Of a stretch of DNA of 32,415 nucleotides, positions 1 to 7,010 are shown one piece after another. The notes below the pieces were generated by a model. It searched no databases. It was not told where the DNA came from and saw only the letters and a program-made list of their open reading frames with translations. The DNA lies in the NCBI GenBank assembly GCA_003979185.1, contig RYWJ01000004.1, positions 1-32,415 of the forward strand, written 5' to 3'. The stretch's first letter is position 1, and every line of letters begins with the position of its first letter. The DNA comes from Candidatus Saccharimonadota bacterium. Its GTDB lineage: Bacteria > Patescibacteriota > Saccharimonadia > Saccharimonadales > Saccharimonadaceae. Both the position numbers and the translations under genes were made by a program.

Positions 1-66
1 GTATAAATGTAAATTTTTATGCTAATTTTAGATTGACCAGAGTAAGGGTTTCTGTGCCAAAAATAC

Positions 67-95
67 TTGCAGAAAACAAACATTAGCGGTAAAAT
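67..95 (+). promoter_or_regulatory. Sigma70-type promoter for the first gene
   Basis: A TTGCAG -35 box lies 17 nt before a TAAAAT -10 box (90-95). The predicted transcript starts near 102 and leaves a leader of about 44 nt with a GGGAGG ribosome site at 136-141, just before the ATG at 146. Confidence 0.6.
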
Positions 96-145
96 AGTGT
101 AAAGTAGAAAATATAATTAACTAAGCAGACAAAAAGGGAGGCAAA

Positions 146-1366
146 ATGAATCCTAACGAAAATAATCCACTTTCTCCATCGGGAATGGGGAATGGCATGT
201 CCGGTGGGGCGACACCGAGCCCATCGACACAGCCTTCGTCGATTCCATCTCCTGTAGACTTTACTAACCCCGACACCTATGGTGCGACTAGTAGCCTGTC
301 TATGTCAGACACGCTAGACTCTGCCAAGGATGATCTCACCTCTGCGGGTCAGGCTGCGATAAATCCAATGGCGGCAACTCCAGGTTTGAGTCAGCTAGGT
401 GCAGATAGCCCATCGGCGTCTATGGAAGCACCAACTCAGCCGTTGACTCCAGCTGCACCAGTACCAGGCTCGCTTGGTAGTGTTACCTCTGGCTCACCAG
501 CTACCGACACTCCTACTACTAGTGCAAATCCTTTTGGCATTAGTACTCCGACTACGCCTGACAATGGAGCAAACAAGCCCTTCTATAATCCTTTCGCCTC
601 AGCTTCCAATACCTCTGCTTCTACTCCAACTGCTTCCAATAGCACTATGAACACGACGCCTGCAACTCCTGGTGCGGCAACCAACTTACCAAATATGTCT
701 GCTACCAGTAGCACCTCTGTACCGCCAGCCTTGCAGCCACAGACCGAAAAATTTTCTGATCGTTTCAAGTCGGTTGGTGGCGGTAGTAAGAAAAAAGGCA
801 ATATGATGATGCTTTTGGGGTGGTTGATGGCAGCACTCTTTGCTACAGCTGCAATTATCTTCGCGATTCTTTGGATGCAAAAACCAAAAGTGGAATACAT
901 TGATCGCCCTGTTGCGAACCCAGATCCAGCAGAGGATCAGATATCCTTGCTTAGCTGTACTCCGCCAGCGGATGGTGGTCCAGTCGAGGGCATCGAAAAC
1001 ATGCTGGCTAGCAATCGCTCTTATACCGCTACGTTCGTTGACAACAAACTCGATACGCTGGAGTTATTAGATGTATATACATATACTGACAATGCAGCTG
1101 CTGAGGCATCACGTGCCTACTTTGACGGAATGACGAGTTATTACAATGATCTAGCCAATAACCTTGGTGTGATTGCGCCAAAGACTGAGTTTACAGTGAA
1201 TGAGGCGATTAGTAACTTCCGCGCCGAAGTGGAGCCTGAACAGCTGGTTGGTGATTTTCCAGTCATCTATGGTCTAACTCTCAAATCGGATGGCACGGTA
1301 CCAAATACCGCTGAAGAAGTGAAAGCCAATTATGAAGCTGCCGGCTACGTTTGTAACGTAGAATAA
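146..1366 (+). CDS. Low-complexity single-pass membrane protein, unknown function
   Basis: 406 aa. Residues 1-200 are rich in Pro, Ser, Thr, Ala and Asn with almost no charge, typical of a disordered stalk. A basic patch (GGGSKKKGN) precedes one transmembrane helix at about 220-243. The remaining 160 residues form a compact mixed domain with one cysteine near its start (LLSCTPP) and one at the extreme end (YVCNVE), which could form a disulfide if the domain is outside. There is no cleavable signal peptide, and the basic flank before the helix favours an N-in, C-out orientation; the disordered part would then be cytoplasmic. The start is set by the GGGAGG site 4-5 nt upstream. I do not recognise a family. 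A terminator follows, so it looks monocistronic. Confidence 0.8.
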   Translation: MNPNENNPLSPSGMGNGMSGGATPSPSTQPSSIPSPVDFTNPDTYGATSSLSMSDTLDSAKDDLTSAGQAAINPMAATPGLSQLGADSPSASMEAPTQPLTPAAPVPGSLGSVTSGSPATDTPTTSANPFGISTPTTPDNGANKPFYNPFASASNTSASTPTASNSTMNTTPATPGAATNLPNMSATSSTSVPPALQPQTEKFSDRFKSVGGGSKKKGNMMMLLGWLMAALFATAAIIFAILWMQKPKVEYIDRPVANPDPAEDQISLLSCTPPADGGPVEGIENMLASNRSYTATFVDNKLDTLELLDVYTYTDNAAAEASRAYFDGMTSYYNDLANNLGVIAPKTEFTVNEAISNFRAEVEPEQLVGDFPVIYGLTLKSDGTVPNTAEEVKANYEAAGYVCNVE

Positions 1367-1393
1367 TGCATAACCATATATTCAAGATCTAAG

Positions 1394-1421
1394 AAAAGAC
1401 CCTGAACATCGGGGTCTTTTT
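1394..1421 (+). terminator. Rho-independent terminator
   Basis: A 9-bp stem (AAAAGACCC / GGGTCTTTT) with a 9-nt loop ends in a T run. It closes the preceding gene, about 28 nt after its stop. Confidence 0.85.
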
Positions 1422-1451
1422 AAATTTCTCTGAGGACTGATACGGATTCTT

Positions 1452-1480
1452 TTGCGAATCTAGGCATCGCGTGTTATAAT
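1452..1480 (+). promoter_or_regulatory. Promoter of tRNA-Arg
   Basis: TTGCGA, a 17-nt spacer and TATAAT (1475-1480), with a TGT extension before the -10. Normal spacing puts the first nucleotide near 1487, only about 4 nt before the mature tRNA. Confidence 0.7.
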
Positions 1481-1490
1481 AATAGGGAAT

Positions 1491-1565
1491 GGCGCCATCG
1501 TTCAACGGATAGGACATAGACCCTCTAAGTCTACAATGCTGGTTCGATTCCAGCTGGCGCTACCA
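1491..1565 (+). tRNA. tRNA-Arg(UCU) with CCA encoded
   Basis: A complete 75-nt cloverleaf: acceptor GGCGCCA / TGGCGCT (G1-U72 wobble), D stem GTTC / GGAC, anticodon stem TAGAC / GTCTA, T stem GCTGG / CCAGC with loop TTCGATT, then A73 and an encoded CCA. The anticodon loop reads CCTCTAA, so the anticodon is UCU, reading AGA/AGG. A20 in the D loop, an arginine identity base, is present. The oddity is position 33, which is C instead of the nearly universal U33 of the U-turn (base 1523). Confidence 0.93.
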
Positions 1566-1648
1566 AGACAAAAAGAGTGAATTATTAACGCGCCAAAACC
1601 GATACGGCAACAAAGACACTAAAAACAACAAATGGGTTGACATGAGTA

Positions 1649-1673
1649 AAGCTTCTGAGAAGCTTATTTTTTT
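1649..1673 (+). terminator. Terminator after tRNA-Arg, overlapping the end of the convergent gene
   Basis: Stem AAGCTTC / GAAGCTT with a TGA loop, then ATTTTTTT. The T run is on the + strand, so it serves the tRNA transcript. The hairpin overlaps the stop codon of the convergent methyltransferase gene. Confidence 0.7.
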
Positions 1674-2434
1674 AGTTTATAATAGATAGATGGGGCAAAG
1701 CGAATCGGGGCAAGTAATCCCTGTGCGGTCTTTTCCATTTTTATTAAATTCTTAGTGCCAAAAACTTTTTTCAGCTTCGCGCTGCGGAAATTAGAAACTG
1801 ACAAAACTTTCTCAATCTTGAAGCCCGATTTTCTAAAAATTTCTTCAATATACTTTGGATGATAATTATAGAATCCATCAGAATTAAGATCTTTCAGATG
1901 GGCTGGCTCACGGCTAAAAGGGTTGATATCGGACTTTCTAAAGCAATAACGGCAAATCTTCGGCAAGGTCTTCTTATTGGCAACCTCGATCACCGCTACC
2001 CCTCCTGGCTTGAGGATACGATGTAGCTCATCAGAAACTTTTTGCATCTCCTTAAAGTGATGCGTGGCGCGTACCATCATCAAGGCATCAAATTCATTAT
2101 CCTGAAACGGTAAATCATAGATGTCACCCGCTTTGGTCTTGAGCTTGTCGCCATAAATCTCTTTGGCTTGAGCAAGCTCAGTCTTAGAGTAGTCAAATAA
2201 AATAGCAGTTTGAGCGCGAGAAATATATTCATCAGCTAAGCGTCCATAGCCGCCTGCGATATCTACAAATTTGTCCATCTGCTGTGGTAATAGTTTGCGA
2301 ATTGCCATGCGATCGGCCATATCCTCATACTTGCGGTCAGCATCTTCCCAAAAAATCTTCTTGTAATCATAGCCGTTGTAATCGGCCACGACGTCTTTAG
2401 CGGTCGACGTCGATTTTGCAGTTTCTTGTGCCAT
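1664..2434 (-). CDS. Class I SAM-dependent methyltransferase (UbiE-like fold)
   Basis: 256 aa from ATG 2434. Motif I, the SAM-binding glycine loop, is FVDIAGGYGRLA. The acidic end of strand 2 is ILFDYSKTEL, motif II surrounds AGDIYDLPF, and motif III is RILKPGGVAVIEV. The region after about residue 165 (two cysteines in ICRYCFRKS, then NPFSREPAH) is probably the substrate lid; I cannot assign a substrate. An in-frame GTG at 2440 gives two more residues, but the -10 box at 2443-2448 would start the mRNA near 2436, so ATG 2434 is the more likely start, nearly leaderless. It converges on tRNA-Arg. Confidence 0.85.
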   Translation of the reverse strand: MAQETAKSTSTAKDVVADYNGYDYKKIFWEDADRKYEDMADRMAIRKLLPQQMDKFVDIAGGYGRLADEYISRAQTAILFDYSKTELAQAKEIYGDKLKTKAGDIYDLPFQDNEFDALMMVRATHHFKEMQKVSDELHRILKPGGVAVIEVANKKTLPKICRYCFRKSDINPFSREPAHLKDLNSDGFYNYHPKYIEEIFRKSGFKIEKVLSVSNFRSAKLKKVFGTKNLIKMEKTAQGLLAPIRFAPSIYYKLKK

Positions 2435-2442
2435 ACTCACTC

Positions 2443-2451
2443 ATTATAACA
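2443..2451 (-). promoter_or_regulatory. Extended -10 promoter of the methyltransferase
   Basis: On the minus strand TGTTATAAT ends 8 nt before ATG 2434. There is no Shine-Dalgarno site, so the mRNA should be nearly leaderless. Confidence 0.65.
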
Positions 2452-2494
2452 TAGCGGAGCGGAATTTGAGTACGTTGAAACAAGCTTTTTAGAT

Positions 2495-2662
2495 GATTCT
2501 GTACTGTGCGGGTATGAGTTTGCATCGTGCTAGCATGATTCTATGTCGTGTGAGTACGATTTCGCATCGCGTGAGTATGATCTCACATTGAGTGAGTATG
2601 TTTTTGAAACGTACCAGTATGATTTTTAATCGTACCACAATGATGATTCGATAGAAATGACT
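2495..2662. repeat. Imperfect 21-bp tandem repeat array, 7-8 units
   Basis: Units start at 2495, 2516, 2537, 2558, 2579, 2600 and 2621, with a degenerate eighth at 2642. Typical unit: GATTTCGCATCGCGTGAGTA plus T. The period is constant while bases drift; the GA start and the AT or AC end are best kept. On the minus strand the array stays open and reads as a heptad (ILTRCEI-like), but with no start signal I do not call a gene. 21 bp is two helical turns, so the units face the same side of the helix. The array sits just upstream of the methyltransferase promoter. Confidence 0.85.
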
Positions 2663-2720
2663 GCTAGAGAGTAGAGTTTGGGTAAGCATAAAAAATAAGT
2701 GTGAAGCTTACCTTAGCCAT

Positions 2721-2766
2721 AAAAAGAAGCTCTGCGGTAGGCACATACTGCGCCGTGCAGGGCTTC
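2721..2766 (-). terminator. Terminator-like structured hairpin on the minus strand
   Basis: Outer stem GAAGCCCTGC / GCAGAGCTTC (one C-A mismatch), inner stem GGCGCA / TGTGCC with a GTA loop, then TTTTT. It lies directly downstream of the small gene at 2782-3001. A TGATATACT box just ahead (minus strand, about 2773-2781) could instead start a separate short RNA there. Confidence 0.65.
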
Positions 2767-2781
2767 AATAATTTTAGTATA

Positions 2782-3001
2782 TCAGACCATAGCTTTAATG
2801 TCAATGATCTGTTTATTCCTAGTGATAAAAAGCATTCGTTTGATTTGTTTATGTCGACGAACTTTACCTATGAGAAATTTACGAATTTGGTCATCACGGA
2901 TTCTCTTACCATTAGTGCGTGAAGAGTCAATGATAAGATTTGGTGACTGACGAAGTGCGCGTTTAATCAATAATTATTTGGGATTTTTTCTGCTTAGTCA
3001 T
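2782..3001 (-). pseudogene. Small basic-protein gene, apparently split by a +1 frameshift
   Basis: An extended -10 box (TGATATAAT) lies 7 nt before ATG 3001, the placement used by the other leaderless genes here. From that ATG only 12 codons (MTKQKKSQIIID) are read before TAA at 2963-2965. In the +1 frame, from about 2970, 62 codons stay open to TGA 2782 and encode a strongly basic peptide (IKRALRQSPN, GKRIRDDQIRKF, KVRRHKQIKRM). A terminator hairpin follows. The complete transcription unit with a broken frame suggests a real small gene carrying a frameshift, a short leader peptide followed by a second cistron starting at TTG 2970, or a sequencing error. No classic slippery heptamer is visible at the overlap. 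I do not recognise the family; the Lys/Arg content would suit RNA or DNA binding. Confidence 0.4.
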
Positions 3002-3008
3002 AGTTCCA

Positions 3009-3017
3009 ATTATATCA
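3009..3017 (-). promoter_or_regulatory. Extended -10 promoter (leaderless type)
   Basis: Minus-strand TGATATAAT, 7 nt before ATG 3001. No clear -35 box. Confidence 0.6.
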
Positions 3018-3088
3018 CTCACTGGGGTAGTTCTCTTCATTCTAAAACAATCAACCGACTTTCGTTCTCGAACCTCGAAATCGACAAC

Positions 3089-3119
3089 TAAAAACACCTC
3101 ATTCCTATCTGGAACAAGG
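3089..3119 (-). terminator. Terminator of the tRNA-Glu/tRNA-Lys unit
   Basis: On the minus strand CCTTGTTCC / GGAATGAGG pair over 9 bp (two G-T pairs) around a 5-nt loop, followed by TGTTTTT. It lies about 38 nt after tRNA-Lys. Confidence 0.7.
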
Positions 3120-3156
3120 CATTTTCAGTCCTTTTCAATGGACTTAATTTCACCTA

Positions 3157-3233
3157 TGGTGAGCTGGGAGAGGCTCGAACTCTCGACACCGGGCTTAAAA
3201 GGCCCGTGCTCTAACCAACTGAGCTACCAGCCC
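3157..3233 (-). tRNA. tRNA-Lys(UUU) with CCA encoded
   Basis: 77 nt. Acceptor GGGCTGG / CCAGCTC, anticodon stem CGGGC / GCCCG around loop CTTTTAA (anticodon UUU), T stem GAGAG / CTCTC, A73 and encoded CCA. It sits 7 nt after tRNA-Glu in the direction of transcription. Confidence 0.96.
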
Positions 3234-3240
3234 ACATTCG

Positions 3241-3315
3241 TGGTGATCTCTGCGGGAGTCGAACCCGCGTTAACGGGATGAAAACCCGTCGTACTAACCG
3301 TTATACTAAGAGACC
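3241..3315 (-). tRNA. tRNA-Glu(UUC) with CCA encoded
   Basis: 75 nt. Acceptor GGTCTCT / AGAGATC, anticodon stem ACGGG / CCCGT around loop TTTTCAT (anticodon UUC), T stem GCGGG / CCCGC, A73 and encoded CCA. The -10 box at 3324-3329 predicts a 5' leader of about 2 nt. Confidence 0.96.
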
Positions 3316-3323
3316 TCACGTGT

Positions 3324-3332
3324 ATTATATCA
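3324..3332 (-). promoter_or_regulatory. Extended -10 promoter of the tRNA-Glu/tRNA-Lys unit
   Basis: Minus-strand TGATATAAT with 8 nt between the -10 box and the mature tRNA end. Confidence 0.65.
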
Positions 3333-3360
3333 AAAACTGAGACAAAAAGCAACGACTTTA

Positions 3361-4068
3361 TTAAGAATTTTGACTAACCCTTTCGCAGGCGGTGCCGTAT
3401 TTGACCGTATAGTCGCGTGGACCGTACGGTGCGACAGGGAAGTACCGAATATAAGTTTTATTAGTATCGCAATGATAGTAACTATTAGAGAAGATGGATG
3501 CCGAATCACTGTATTTGCTATCATTGTAGAGAAGAAGCTGGCGTAGGCGTACGCTTGGCATACCAGCACTAACGTAGTCAGCTAAAATTGTTTCTGGTTG
3601 ATTGAGGCTTTTACCTAGCACGCTTGGATATAAATATTCGATATAGTAGGCATCGGCGAGTTTTTCCAATTCGCGTTCGCTGCGCTTGATTGGGTCGTAG
3701 AGGGCACTAAAAGCAAACGTAACTGCAATCATAGCAGCTGAAGTGGCAATAAGCGAAAGCAGAGTCTTTTCTCTCCAGGTCATTGCTACATGCTTAGTGC
3801 TTGAACGAGCGCGGACATTGCGACGGGCTTGTGGTTTTGCGGAAGCTGAACGCTTGGATCTGGTTTGTTTGGCTTTGGTAATTTTGGCAGAAGCAGTCTT
3901 GGCTAGTTTGGCTGTCGAATGTCCAATTTTCTGCGCGGTCAGTTTAATGCTTTCCGCGGCCTTTGTCGTAGGTTTGTCGGCTTTCTTCTGCATAGCTAAA
4001 TATTTCGCTGGTGCGTAATCCTTGCGAAAGTATTGTGTTTTTTTGCGACCTTTTTGTTTTTGCTTCAT
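3361..4068 (-). CDS. Membrane protein with a highly basic histone-H1-like N-terminal tail
   Basis: 235 aa. Residues 1-98 are Lys/Arg/Ala/Ser-rich with AK and SAK repeats, like H1-type nucleoid tails. One transmembrane helix spans about 102-123 (LLSLIATSAAMIAVTFAF). The outer domain (124-235) is Tyr/Asp-rich with two cysteines (YYHCDTN, GTACERV). The positive tail fixes an N-in, C-out topology. The tail could bind nucleic acid or acidic lipid at the inner membrane face; this is inference. The start is ATG 4068, 11 nt after the -10 box, so the leader is very short. A shadow frame on the other strand is rejected. No family recognised. Confidence 0.8.
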   Translation of the reverse strand: MKQKQKGRKKTQYFRKDYAPAKYLAMQKKADKPTTKAAESIKLTAQKIGHSTAKLAKTASAKITKAKQTRSKRSASAKPQARRNVRARSSTKHVAMTWREKTLLSLIATSAAMIAVTFAFSALYDPIKRSERELEKLADAYYIEYLYPSVLGKSLNQPETILADYVSAGMPSVRLRQLLLYNDSKYSDSASIFSNSYYHCDTNKTYIRYFPVAPYGPRDYTVKYGTACERVSQNS

Positions 4069-4079
4069 AGTCTAACTTC

Positions 4080-4088
4080 ATTATATCA
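4080..4088 (-). promoter_or_regulatory. Extended -10 promoter of the basic-tail membrane protein
   Basis: Minus-strand TGATATAAT, 11 nt before ATG 4068; predicted leader about 5 nt. Confidence 0.6.
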
Positions 4089-4170
4089 CTAATGCTTATA
4101 AAATAGCAAGTTTTTGTGGGTAATATATGGAAAATATCTCCGTTGTGGAACTATGACTTTTTAAGAAGTG

Positions 4171-4179
4171 TGTTATAAT
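4171..4179 (+). promoter_or_regulatory. Leaderless promoter of pyruvate kinase
   Basis: TGTTATAAT with exactly 6 nt between the box and ATG 4186, so standard spacing puts +1 on the A of the start codon. Confidence 0.7.
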
Positions 4180-4185
4180 AGACTA

Positions 4186-5619
4186 ATGAGTAAAATACTA
4201 TTTAAGCGAACAAAAATTCTGGCTACCATTGGTCCAGCAGTATCAAGTGAGGAGCAAGTCCGTGAGCTAATCATGGAAGGTGTCAATGGTTGTCGTCTAA
4301 ACTTTTCTCATGGTGATAATGAGACGAGGGATAAGCATATTGAATGGATCCGCAAGGCCGCCCAAGAAAAAGGTCGCTCAGTAGCGATCGTTCAGGACTT
4401 GCAAGGTCCAAAAATCCGTTTAGGTCTAGTGAAAGATAACCACTATGATATCGCGGAAGGCGATGAGATTATTCTTGATGCCAGCATCAAAGAGCAAGAG
4501 CAGGATGGTATCTTGCCAGTGCAGTACAACTTAGCACAGAAGGTTAAGATTGGCGAGCCAATCTACATGTTTGATGGTAAGATTCGAACTCACGTAGCAG
4601 AGATTGTATCTGATACAGCTATTAAGGTTGTAGCAGAGAACAAGGGCTTCGTAATGAACAACAAAGGTCTAAACTTGCCTGAAACGGACTTTGGTGGCGA
4701 TATCTTGACTCCAAAGGATCTCGCGGATATTGAGTTTGGGGCTACTCGTGACTTTGACTATGTAGCACTTTCGTTCATTCAGCGCGCTGATGACATTCAT
4801 AAGTTGCGGGAGATCTTGCGCTCACATAATTCCGATGCTAAGATCATCGCTAAGATTGAGACTAAAAAAGCCGTCGAGAGCGATGAAGCTCTAGAAGAGA
4901 TCGTCAAAGCCTCCGATGCTATTATGGTGGCACGTGGTGATATGGCGGTCGAGGCTGGTGCGGAGATCGTGCCGATCATCCAGCGCAAGCTCGTCACAAT
5001 GTGTCGTGAGCACAGTAAGGTTTGTATTGTTGCGACTCAGACAATGGGTTCGATGGTGGATAATCCAGAGCCAACCCGCGCTGAAGTAAGCGACGTTGCT
5101 AATGCGGTGATCCAAGGTGCAGACGTGGTGATGCTATCAGACGAAACGGCTGTTGGTAAATATCCACTGGAAACGGTGCGAGCGATGAAGAAAGTTATCC
5201 TCTATACCCAGAATAACTCTACTATTCAGCCAATTCCTTACGACCCACAGAGTGACAACCGCAAATATGACGCTATTACGAAAGCTGCTGCACGCATGGC
5301 TGAAACGATTGACGCTGATGTCATTATCTGTCAGACCGCTTCGGGTGCTACGGCTAATGCGATGGCTGCGCAGCGTCCAAACCTTCCGATTATCAGTGTA
5401 ACTGGCGATGTGCGTGTAGCTAATCAATTATCTTTGGCCTACGCGAACTCAGCTTTCGTACGTCCTTATTCGGAAGACTTTGGTCTAGAATTAGCCAAAG
5501 AATTGAAAGATTCGGGCTATCTCCAAGTACCAAAGGGTAAAAAAGAGCTAGTTGCTGTGATTGTCGCTGGTAATCGTGATTTTTGCGGTACCGACACGAT
5601 CAAGGTGCGCCAGATCTAA
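4186..5619 (+). CDS. pyk: Pyruvate kinase
   Basis: 477 aa. It converts phosphoenolpyruvate and ADP to pyruvate and ATP, the last step of glycolysis, in the cytoplasm. Motifs in order: LNFSHGDNE (Arg/Asn/Ser phosphate site), DLQGPKIRLG, SFIQRADDI, the active-site IAKIETKKA with the catalytic Lys and the Mg-binding Glu, ARGDMAVE (usually ARGDLGVE), ATQTMGSMVDNPEPTRAEVSD and LSDETAVGKYP. The C-terminal domain (about 350-477) is complete, without the extra PEP-utilising domain of some Firmicutes. Upstream in-frame GTG 4168 would lie inside the promoter, so ATG 4186 is chosen. It has its own promoter and terminator and precedes pgk. Confidence 0.97.
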   Translation: MSKILFKRTKILATIGPAVSSEEQVRELIMEGVNGCRLNFSHGDNETRDKHIEWIRKAAQEKGRSVAIVQDLQGPKIRLGLVKDNHYDIAEGDEIILDASIKEQEQDGILPVQYNLAQKVKIGEPIYMFDGKIRTHVAEIVSDTAIKVVAENKGFVMNNKGLNLPETDFGGDILTPKDLADIEFGATRDFDYVALSFIQRADDIHKLREILRSHNSDAKIIAKIETKKAVESDEALEEIVKASDAIMVARGDMAVEAGAEIVPIIQRKLVTMCREHSKVCIVATQTMGSMVDNPEPTRAEVSDVANAVIQGADVVMLSDETAVGKYPLETVRAMKKVILYTQNNSTIQPIPYDPQSDNRKYDAITKAAARMAETIDADVIICQTASGATANAMAAQRPNLPIISVTGDVRVANQLSLAYANSAFVRPYSEDFGLELAKELKDSGYLQVPKGKKELVAVIVAGNRDFCGTDTIKVRQI

Positions 5620-5668
5620 TTATCCTGATCTGGGTAAATCTGAGCAAAGATTACCTATGAGATATCAG

Positions 5669-5695
5669 AAAAGCGAGTTTCAGGCTCGCTTTTTT
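5669..5695 (+). terminator. Terminator of pyk
   Basis: AAAAGCGAG / CTCGCTTTT, 9-bp stem with a 7-nt loop and a T run. A second inverted repeat (CCAGATC at 5610-5616, GATCTGG at 5627-5633) overlaps the pyk stop codon. Confidence 0.85.
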
Positions 5696-5717
5696 GATGT
5701 TGCTAGTCGACAAAGTA

Positions 5718-5726
5718 TGCTACTAT
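5718..5726 (+). promoter_or_regulatory. Extended -10 promoter of pgk
   Basis: TGCTACTAT; +1 is expected near 5733, leaving a leader of about 60 nt that contains the inverted repeat at 5748-5770. Confidence 0.5.
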
Positions 5727-5747
5727 AGAAGAGATAGGGAATAATAA

Positions 5748-5770
5748 AATGTTGTAATTTTTACAACATT
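5748..5770 (+). promoter_or_regulatory. Perfect inverted repeat in the pgk leader
   Basis: AATGTTGTAA, TTT, TTACAACATT: 10-bp perfect arms with a 3-nt centre, between the predicted +1 and the ribosome site. As DNA it could be a dimeric operator; as RNA, a hairpin. No T run follows, so it is not a terminator. Confidence 0.6.
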
Positions 5771-5794
5771 AGCTAGTAGCTCAAAGGAGAAATG

Positions 5795-6880
5795 ATGTTC
5801 AAAAAGAAAACCATCAAAGATGTCGATATTAAGGATCAAGTTGTACTCCTCAGAGCAGATTATAACGTACCACTAGGGAAGAATGATCGTGGTGAGCTTA
5901 AGGTAATGAGTGACTTTCGGATTACGGCTGGTCTGCCGACTATAAAATATCTTCTGGAGCATGAGGCGAAAAAGATTATTATTATTTCTCATCTTGGTCG
6001 GCCAAAAGGTCGTGATGACGAATTAACCCTGCGTGTGGTGGCTGAACGTTTGGCTAGTTTGTTGCCTAGTGTCACGGTGGGGTTTGTGAATGATTGTCGT
6101 GGCGATGAAGTCGAGCAAGCAGTAGAGGAAATGCCGAAAGGCAGCATTCTGATGCTTGAAAATTTACGCTTCGACTCTGGCGAAAAGAAAAACGACGAAT
6201 TTTTTGCCGAAGATATTGTCCGTAGTACGGGCGCGACCTTGTTCGTGCAGGACGGTTTTGCAGTCACTCATCGTACGCATGCTTCGACAGTGGCGATTGC
6301 GAAGTTATTGCCTGCAGTGGCTGGACTATTGATCGAAAAAGAAGTTACAATGCTACGCAACGCTTTGGAAAAACCAAAGCATCCCTTTGTGACGATTATT
6401 GGTGGGGCCAAAGTAGCTGATAAACAGCCCTTAATTGATGAGTTCTTGCCAGTGGCAGATCGTTTGATTATCGGTGGTAAGATTGCCGCAGATGGTTATA
6501 CTAGTGAGAATCCGCAAGTCTATGTGGCAGAAGATTTTGATGAGAATGAAGCGGGAGAAAAGTTGGATGTGGGCCCAGTCTCAACGTGCAAAATAGTAGA
6601 TATGCTGAGTGGTGCCAAAACCGTACTTTGGAATGGCGTATTAGGAAAAGTAGAAGATCCAGCTTATGCCACCTCGTCCGTAATCGTGGCGAAATATTTA
6701 GGTGAAAATGATAAAATTACATCAATTATCTGTGGAGGCGATACTTCGGGGTTTGTAGAAGAGTTACAGATTAACAATCCGTCATTGAATTATTCTTTGG
6801 TTTCTACTGGCGGTGGCGCGGCGCTTCAATTACTTTCGAATGGGGAAATGCCTGGTTTGGATGCTTTGGAGAATAAGTAA
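5795..6880 (+). CDS. pgk: Phosphoglycerate kinase
   Basis: 361 aa, shorter than the usual 390-400. It transfers phosphate from 1,3-bisphosphoglycerate to ADP. Motifs: LLRADYNVPL, ISHLGRPKG, LENLRFDSGEKKND, DGFAVTHRTHAST (substrate Arg/His loop; usual form DAFGTAHRAHAST), GGAKVADK, and the nucleotide-site CGGDTSGFVEE and STGGGAALQLL near the C-terminus. Two ATGs lie at 5792 and 5795; the GGAG at 5786-5789 is 2 nt from the first and 5 nt from the second, so 5795 is preferred. It follows pyk but has its own promoter, so the two kinases are adjacent rather than one operon. Confidence 0.96.
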   Translation: MFKKKTIKDVDIKDQVVLLRADYNVPLGKNDRGELKVMSDFRITAGLPTIKYLLEHEAKKIIIISHLGRPKGRDDELTLRVVAERLASLLPSVTVGFVNDCRGDEVEQAVEEMPKGSILMLENLRFDSGEKKNDEFFAEDIVRSTGATLFVQDGFAVTHRTHASTVAIAKLLPAVAGLLIEKEVTMLRNALEKPKHPFVTIIGGAKVADKQPLIDEFLPVADRLIIGGKIAADGYTSENPQVYVAEDFDENEAGEKLDVGPVSTCKIVDMLSGAKTVLWNGVLGKVEDPAYATSSVIVAKYLGENDKITSIICGGDTSGFVEELQINNPSLNYSLVSTGGGAALQLLSNGEMPGLDALENK

Positions 6881-6916
6881 CAGTCGAACATTGTATAAAA
6901 AAGTCTAAAAAAGTTG

Positions 6917-6944
6917 TTGACATTGCAAAACGCTCGTGTATAAT
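6917..6944 (+). promoter_or_regulatory. Strong consensus promoter for the secreted WxL-like protein
   Basis: A perfect TTGACA, a 16-nt spacer and a perfect TATAAT. It is the best -35/-10 match I found in the window, suggesting high expression of the surface protein. Confidence 0.85.
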
Positions 6945-7010
6945 AAGAAACATAAAAGGTCACAAATAAACAATTAATATAAAATAATGACAAACACGAA
7001 AGGAAATGTT

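Noticed and set aside
2489..2689. Open minus-strand frame encoding heptad repeats of the type ILTRCEI
   Set aside because: It is explained by the 21-bp tandem array (21 is a multiple of 3, so any frame stays open). There is no ribosome site or promoter at its start.
2690..2722. Minus-strand reading from ATG in GTTTTTATGGCTAAGG-like text near 2720 as a gene
   Set aside because: It runs straight into the repeat array frame, has no ribosome site, and the ATG lies just after the T run of a terminator hairpin.
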